From an uncultured Clostridia bacterium (lineage in GTDB: Bacteria; Bacillota; Clostridia; Christensenellales; UBA3700), in the NCBI GenBank assembly GCA_947176115.1, contig CAMWPK010000064.1:1-7966 (forward strand): a DNA stretch of 7,966 nt, written 5' to 3'. This document shows positions 4,864 through 7,966 of the stretch, piece after piece; position 1 is the first letter of the stretch, and each line of letters opens with the position of its first letter. A program made the translations under genes and the position numbers. The notes under the pieces are model-generated. The model saw nothing but the letters and a program-made list of their open reading frames with translations, searched no databases and was not told the origin of the DNA.

Positions 4864-7179
4864 TTTTTCTCTCCTTATTTCCACTTCGTTTTGAGTGGTT
4901 GTTATTTGTTGTTTATGTTGTATATTATCTTGATTTTCTTTCTCTTCTTTAGGTATGCTAGCGCAACTTACGCCATCGCAAGCCCCGCTATTTTTTCCCC
5001 TATCGAATTTGAAAAAGTTAAGTCGCAAAGCGTTGGCAACAACCGACACTGACGACAAACTCATAGCCAGTCCGCCAAGCATAGGGCTCATTGTATATCC
5101 GTTGAGCGGATAGAGAATTCCGCAAGCTATAGGTATTCCTATGATATTGTAGATAAACGCCCAAAACAAGTTTTGCTTTATATTTCGCATTGTAGCCCTA
5201 GCAAGACGTATGCCTCTCACTACGCCTGATATTTGTCCGCCGACTATGACGACCTGACCGCTCTCAATGGCAATATCGCTACCCCCGCCCATAGCAATTC
5301 CCACGTTGGCTTTTGCAAGCGCGGGCGCGTCGTTTACTCCATCGCCAACCATTGCGACCTTTTTCCCTTCGCGTATAAGTCTGTCTATAACTTCGCCTTT
5401 TTGCTCCGGAAGTACGTTGGCGATCACTTCGTCAATTCCTGCGCTTTGAGCAATGTGCTCGGCAGACTTTTGGTTGTCACCGCTGAGCAAAATTACTTTA
5501 AGTCCGAGATTTTTGAGTTCTTCGATTGACTTCTTGCTATCGTCTTTGAGCGTATCGGCTATACCTAAGACTCCCACCGCCTTGCCGTCTTTAGCGACAA
5601 CGACGATACTCTTACCCTGCATTGAATACTCGTCGGCTTTAGACTCAACTTGCGATACGTCTATGTCGTTTGCGCGCATAAGCGCCATATTTCCGCATAG
5701 TACTCTGCTTTTCTCGACTATGCCGTCAAGTCCGTAACCCGACAATACTTTGACTTCAGCATTCAAATCATTTGGCGAAATGCCATCGATAATAGCTTTA
5801 GCAATCGGATGTTCGCTTACGCTCTCAACTGCTCTGACGTAGGTAAGTATTTGCTCTTCGTCGCCCAATATGAATTTATCCGTCAAAGTGGGATGTCCCT
5901 TGGTAATTGTACCCGTCTTATCGAATACGATAGTATCAACGCTACCAAGCCTTTCTAAGCCCTCGGCATTTTTGAATAGAATACCGCCCTTTGCGCCCCT
6001 GCCTATACCGGTAATTATCGCAGTAGGCGTAGCAAGACCCAGTGCGCACGGACATGCTATTACAAGAACGCTGACGAATATCTTAAGCGACATTGCAAAG
6101 CCATTGGTAATCCACCAAATAATGCCGGCAAGTATAGCTATGCTCATCACCGCAGGCACGAAAATTCCAGATACTTTGTCGGCTATTCTTGCGATAGGCG
6201 CTTTGGAATTTTGCGCTTCTTCAACAAGTCTAATTATCTTTGACAGCTTGGTATCTTCTCCCACGCTATCGGCGGTAAACTTGAGTATTCCTCCGCCGTT
6301 GATAGTACCGCCGAAAACTCTATCTCCCACGCCTTTATCCACCGGCATACTTTCGCCCGTCAACATACTTTCGTTGACGTTGCTCTCGCCCTCTAATATT
6401 ACGCCGTCGCAACAAAAACTTTCTCCGGCTTTTACAAGAACGACGTCGCCTTGTTTGACTTCGCTACTGTCAACCTGTACCCATTCGCCCCCGCGAAGTA
6501 CCGTAGCGTACTCAGGAGTAAGCATTGTAAGCGCGCGAATTGCGTCGCCCGTCTTCTTTAGAGATTTGCTCTCCAAAAACTTGCCTAGCGATATTATCGC
6601 AATTATTACCGCTACGCTCTCAAAATAAAGGCTGTGCGCCTTATGCGCATCTCCCATACATATTAAAATAAAATTGACAAAGCTGTATACGAAAGCCGTT
6701 GTCGTACTGACGGCAACAAGAGAGTCCATATTAGGTTTTGCCTTAAAAAGATTTTTGAACCCTCTAATATAGAACGGCATTCCCATTATGACAACGGGAA
6801 TACACAACACGAGTTGAATTACGGTAAATACTATAGGCGAATCTTCCGCAGAAATAGCCGACGGATACTTCACGCCCAACATACCAAGCATTGCGTACGC
6901 AAGTAAAACAAATGACAATACCAGCATTGCGATTAGTACGCCGATATTCTGCCCCTTATCTTCTTGATTTATTGCTACCGCTTTATATCCGGCTTTGCTT
7001 ACTGCAGAAAATATATCTTTCTCAGTCGTAGCATCGTCATATTCCACAATCGCAACACCGCTTGCAAAATTAACGTTGCAAGACTTAACTCCGCTCAATT
7101 TGCTAATTGCTTTTTGGCAAGTATTGGCGCATACGACGCAAGTCATTCCTTGAATATTAAACTTTAATTTATTCAACAT
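4663..7179 (-). CDS. copA: Cu(I)-exporting P1B-type ATPase with a CopZ-like domain fused at the C terminus
   Basis: An 838-residue inner-membrane pump using ATP to export Cu(I) (possibly Ag(I)). Order: heavy-metal-associated domain 1-70 with GMTCVVC (Cys14, Cys17); four membrane segments (about 79-101, 116-136, 151-173, 185-200); actuator domain with TGES (274-277); two segments (about 338-358 and 364-388), the second with the CPC metal site (376-378); phosphorylation motif DKTGT (Asp420); SEHP (455-458); GDGVND (612-617); last two segments with YN (677-678) and the MSLSS...NALRL signature (706-720), as in copper-specific members. Residues about 721-772 are a polar linker carrying an extra Cys734-x4-Cys739 pair. 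Residues 773-838 are a second metal-binding domain with GMMCAHC (Cys782, Cys785). Most bacterial CopA proteins end after the last membrane segment, so this tail is unusual. GGAAGG precedes the ATG, and promoter and operator lie directly upstream. No copper regulator gene is seen here. Confidence 0.95.
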   Translation of the reverse strand: MLNKLKFNIQGMTCVVCANTCQKAISKLSGVKSCNVNFASGVAIVEYDDATTEKDIFSAVSKAGYKAVAINQEDKGQNIGVLIAMLVLSFVLLAYAMLGMLGVKYPSAISAEDSPIVFTVIQLVLCIPVVIMGMPFYIRGFKNLFKAKPNMDSLVAVSTTTAFVYSFVNFILICMGDAHKAHSLYFESVAVIIAIISLGKFLESKSLKKTGDAIRALTMLTPEYATVLRGGEWVQVDSSEVKQGDVVLVKAGESFCCDGVILEGESNVNESMLTGESMPVDKGVGDRVFGGTINGGGILKFTADSVGEDTKLSKIIRLVEEAQNSKAPIARIADKVSGIFVPAVMSIAILAGIIWWITNGFAMSLKIFVSVLVIACPCALGLATPTAIITGIGRGAKGGILFKNAEGLERLGSVDTIVFDKTGTITKGHPTLTDKFILGDEEQILTYVRAVESVSEHPIAKAIIDGISPNDLNAEVKVLSGYGLDGIVEKSRVLCGNMALMRANDIDVSQVESKADEYSMQGKSIVVVAKDGKAVGVLGIADTLKDDSKKSIEELKNLGLKVILLSGDNQKSAEHIAQSAGIDEVIANVLPEQKGEVIDRLIREGKKVAMVGDGVNDAPALAKANVGIAMGGGSDIAIESGQVVIVGGQISGVVRGIRLARATMRNIKQNLFWAFIYNIIGIPIACGILYPLNGYTMSPMLGGLAMSLSSVSVVANALRLNFFKFDRGKNSGACDGVSCASIPKEEKENQDNIQHKQQITTTQNEVEIRREKMQIKVNGMMCAHCESRVNKAVGALDGVFFVSADHSKGIVEVEFDKDKVTIEQIKMAIVDQDYEVLL
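4871..4876 (-). promoter_or_regulatory. Internal Shine-Dalgarno for the CopZ-like product
   Basis: AAGGAG on the minus strand, seven bases before the ATG at 4863 and inside the copA reading frame. It matches the anti-Shine-Dalgarno at least as well as the site in front of copA itself (AAAGGAAGG). The spacer is all purine (AGAAAAA), which favours an open start. Confidence 0.65.
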
Positions 7180-7195
7180 AGCCCTTCCTTTAATT

Positions 7196-7212
7196 CCTAG
7201 TAATTTACTAGG
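7196..7212. promoter_or_regulatory. Palindromic operator in the copA leader
   Basis: CCTAGTAA and TTACTAGG form a perfect 8-base dyad around one central base. The site starts within a base or two of the predicted transcription start of copA, a position where a bound repressor would block initiation or escape. It does not match the CopY box (TACAnnTGTA) or the GC-rich CsoR site, so the regulator is unknown. Copper-dependent control is inferred only from the gene it precedes. Confidence 0.6.
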
Positions 7213-7220
7213 TTTTCTTT

Positions 7221-7249
7221 ATCTTACCACAATCGTACGGCCCTGTCAA
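7221..7249 (-). promoter_or_regulatory. Strong promoter of copA with extended -10
   Basis: On the minus strand a perfect TTGACA (7244-7249) lies 17 bases before TAAGAT (7221-7226), with TGG just before the -10 box as an extended -10 element. Transcription should start near 7214, giving a leader of about 35 bases that contains the palindrome at 7196-7212. A classical sigma-A promoter with normal spacing argues against MerR/CueR-type activation, which uses 19-20 base spacers, and favours a repressor. Confidence 0.8.
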
Positions 7250-7283
7250 TAATTTTTGACGAGTTTAACATTTTTATAATAAC

Positions 7284-7314
7284 AAAAAGAGCGAGGAAAA
7301 TTCCTCGCTCTTTT
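7284..7314. terminator. Bidirectional Rho-independent terminator
   Basis: A perfect 14-base inverted repeat (7285-7298 and 7301-7314) with GC-rich core GAGCGAGG and an A run on one flank and a T run on the other, so it can terminate both strands. On the minus strand it closes transcription coming from the partial gene and repeat region on the right, shielding the copA promoter 35 bases further on. Confidence 0.9.
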
Positions 7315-7330
7315 AAGGTCTTAATCCGAT

Positions 7331-7368
7331 TAGATTTCTCCATTTCGCTTCGCTCCAGTCGAAATGAC
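7331..7368 (+). repeat. REP-like element, unit A
   Basis: A short unit with inner arms CATTTCG (7341-7347) and CGAAATG (7360-7366) and the core TTCGCTTCGCTCC. It belongs to the widespread TTCGCT-CGCT / GTCGAAATGAC class of short interspersed palindromes found in many bacterial genomes. It is non-coding. The family identity is recalled from pattern and not from a search. Confidence 0.6.
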
Positions 7369-7400
7369 AACTATAAAGCGATTACTTTCGCCTAAATACC

Positions 7401-7428
7401 GTCACCTTGAGCGCAGTCGAAAGGTCTT
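7401..7428 (-). repeat. REP-like element, unit B (inverted relative to A and C)
   Basis: It begins GTCACCTTGAGCGCAGTCG and has arms ACCTT (7404-7408) and AAGGT (7421-7425). It is a diverged copy of the same class as units A and C in the opposite orientation, so the three alternate in direction. Confidence 0.55.
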
Positions 7429-7436
7429 TATCAGTT

Positions 7437-7475
7437 TAGATTCTTCGACTCCGCTACGCTTCGCTCAGAATGACG
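7437..7475 (+). repeat. REP-like element, unit C
   Basis: It begins TAGATTCTTCGACTCCGCT and ends CTCAGAATGACG, with arms ATTCT (7440-7444) and AGAAT (7467-7471). It is the closest of the three to the common form of this repeat class. It lies 18 bases before the structured RNA candidate. Bases 7315-7492 hold only these repeats and no reading frame that I can support. Confidence 0.65.
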
Positions 7476-7492
7476 TGTAGCATAGCCTGTCA

Positions 7493-7628
7493 CAACCGCA
7501 GAGATTGGTGGGATTTTCGTCCGTAAGACGGCAACCGAGCGGTGAGCGTACTTCCCGTACGTGATCCCGAGGGCGTCCTAGTCTTTAGGGCGGAAGGCAC
7601 GCCGATATATGCGGTTGGTTTATTTTTT
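7493..7628 (+). ncRNA. Candidate structured RNA of unknown family
   Basis: About 127 bases that fold into a closing helix of up to 18 pairs (7493-7510 with 7600-7617) enclosing three hairpins: 7517-7531, 7541-7567 (stem CGTAC/GTACG, loop TTCCC) and 7574-7592 (stem CGTCCTA/TAGGGCG, loop GTCTT). Read as plus-strand RNA, five imperfect pairs are all G-U and four mismatches are all G-A, including a tandem G-A/A-G block. On the minus strand these would be A-C and C-U clashes. That bias favours a plus-strand RNA. A T-rich run follows (7618-7628) and could serve as a terminator tail, but it overlaps the AAA AAA TAA end of the opposing gene, so it may be coincidental. I see no convincing plus-strand promoter. 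I do not recognise it as tmRNA, 6S, SRP, RNase P or a known riboswitch. Alternatives are a structured 3' UTR of the minus-strand gene or a small mobile element. Confidence 0.5.
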
Positions 7629-7966
7629 CATTGCGCGTTGCTCGCGTAATAGATCTTGATATCTCTCAATTTGGTCATACCTCAAGTCCACCATCTTCTT
7701 TGCAGTTTCAAAGGCTTGCGCATCGCTTACCAATACTTCAGTTTCTTTGACTTTGACTTTCGTTCCGTCGCCTGTTGCGTCACGGCGCAAGTCTTTCATG
7801 TACTCGTCTTCCATCTTGAGCAATGCTACCGTCGTGTCTTTCTTTATCGTCAACTTTAGCAATGGATTGGTCGTTGTCTGTCCGTAAACTACAAAGTACG
7901 TAGACTTCTTCTCTTTACACTTATACTTTGTCAATGCGTATTCTCTCAGTCCGTCAAAGTACTTCT
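7620..7966 (-). CDS. Unrecognised protein, C-terminal part only
   Basis: The reading frame is open to the window edge at 7966, so the start lies outside and only about the last 114 residues are seen. The TTG at 7934 is in frame but unlikely to be the start: coding continues upstream (KYFDGLREYAL...) without a break or a ribosome binding site. The visible part begins with a basic stretch rich in Lys and Tyr, followed by a beta-like segment (STYFVVYGQTTTNPLL) and charged linkers. It ends in a long amphipathic helix rich in Glu, Arg, Gln and Leu (about the last 35 residues, ETAKKMVDLRYDQIERYQDL), likely a coiled coil. No catalytic motif, membrane segment or cysteine pair is visible. I do not recognise the family and propose no function. 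Confidence 0.65.
   Translation of the reverse strand, partial: KYFDGLREYALTKYKCKEKKSTYFVVYGQTTTNPLLKLTIKKDTTVALLKMEDEYMKDLRRDATGDGTKVKVKETEVLVSDAQAFETAKKMVDLRYDQIERYQDLLREQRAMKK

Noticed and set aside
5870..6628. Plus-strand open frame of 252 codons
   Set aside because: Antisense shadow of the actuator and membrane part of CopA, with no convincing domain; it is explained by the codon bias of the real gene.
7493..7617. Integron attC site
   Set aside because: The ends have AAC/GTT-like bases but do not fit RYYYAAC and GTTRRRY, and no cassette or integrase is near.
7493..7617. Group II intron domain V
   Set aside because: The CGTAC/GTACG hairpin recalls domain V, but the conserved catalytic triad and GAAA loop are absent, and there is no intron body.
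7656..7859. Plus-strand frame of 67 codons
   Set aside because: Antisense to the partial gene on the minus strand, with no start signal or motif.

Overview
The window looks like a chromosomal stretch from a low-GC, Gram-positive-type bacterium, most likely an uncultured clostridial (Bacillota) lineage. The reasons are strong AGGAGG-like ribosome binding sites, sigma-A-type promoters with 17-base spacing, a lipoprotein with a clean lipobox, hairpin-plus-U-tract terminators and a Cu(I) P-type ATPase joined to a CopZ-like domain. The placement is inferred from style, not from a marker gene. All five recognisable protein genes lie on the minus strand, so the text reads right to left in transcription order.

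Right end (about 7285-7966): the 3' part of an unrecognised gene enters from beyond the window and stops at 7620. It is followed by a compact region (about 7493-7620) that folds into a long closing helix with three hairpins. Its mismatches favour a plus-strand RNA. Next come three short REP-like inverted-repeat units and a bidirectional terminator (7284-7314).

Middle right (4663-7249): a near-consensus promoter with a palindromic operator just downstream of its -10 drives a copper-exporting ATPase of 838 residues. Its last 66 residues are a complete CopZ-like metal-binding domain with its own Shine-Dalgarno and ATG inside the reading frame, so the gene probably makes both a CopA-CopZ fusion and a free CopZ.

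Middle (1484-4598): a strong promoter drives a class I DAHP synthase (first step of aromatic amino acid synthesis). After 75 bases comes a gene joining the acetyltransferase half of GlmU to a complete phosphoglucosamine mutase GlmM. That one polypeptide should carry GlcN-6-P to GlcNAc-1-P, two consecutive steps towards UDP-GlcNAc and peptidoglycan; the uridylyltransferase half of GlmU is absent here. A strong terminator with a GNRA loop closes the unit.

Left (1-1424): a separately promoted and terminated gene for a secreted lipoprotein of the serine lipase/alpha-beta hydrolase type. Beyond it lies an AT-rich intergenic region with a perfect 13-base inverted repeat and a good promoter firing out of the left edge.

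The most noteworthy items are the GlmU(C)-GlmM fusion, the CopA-CopZ fusion with an embedded CopZ start, and the unidentified structured RNA candidate at the right end.
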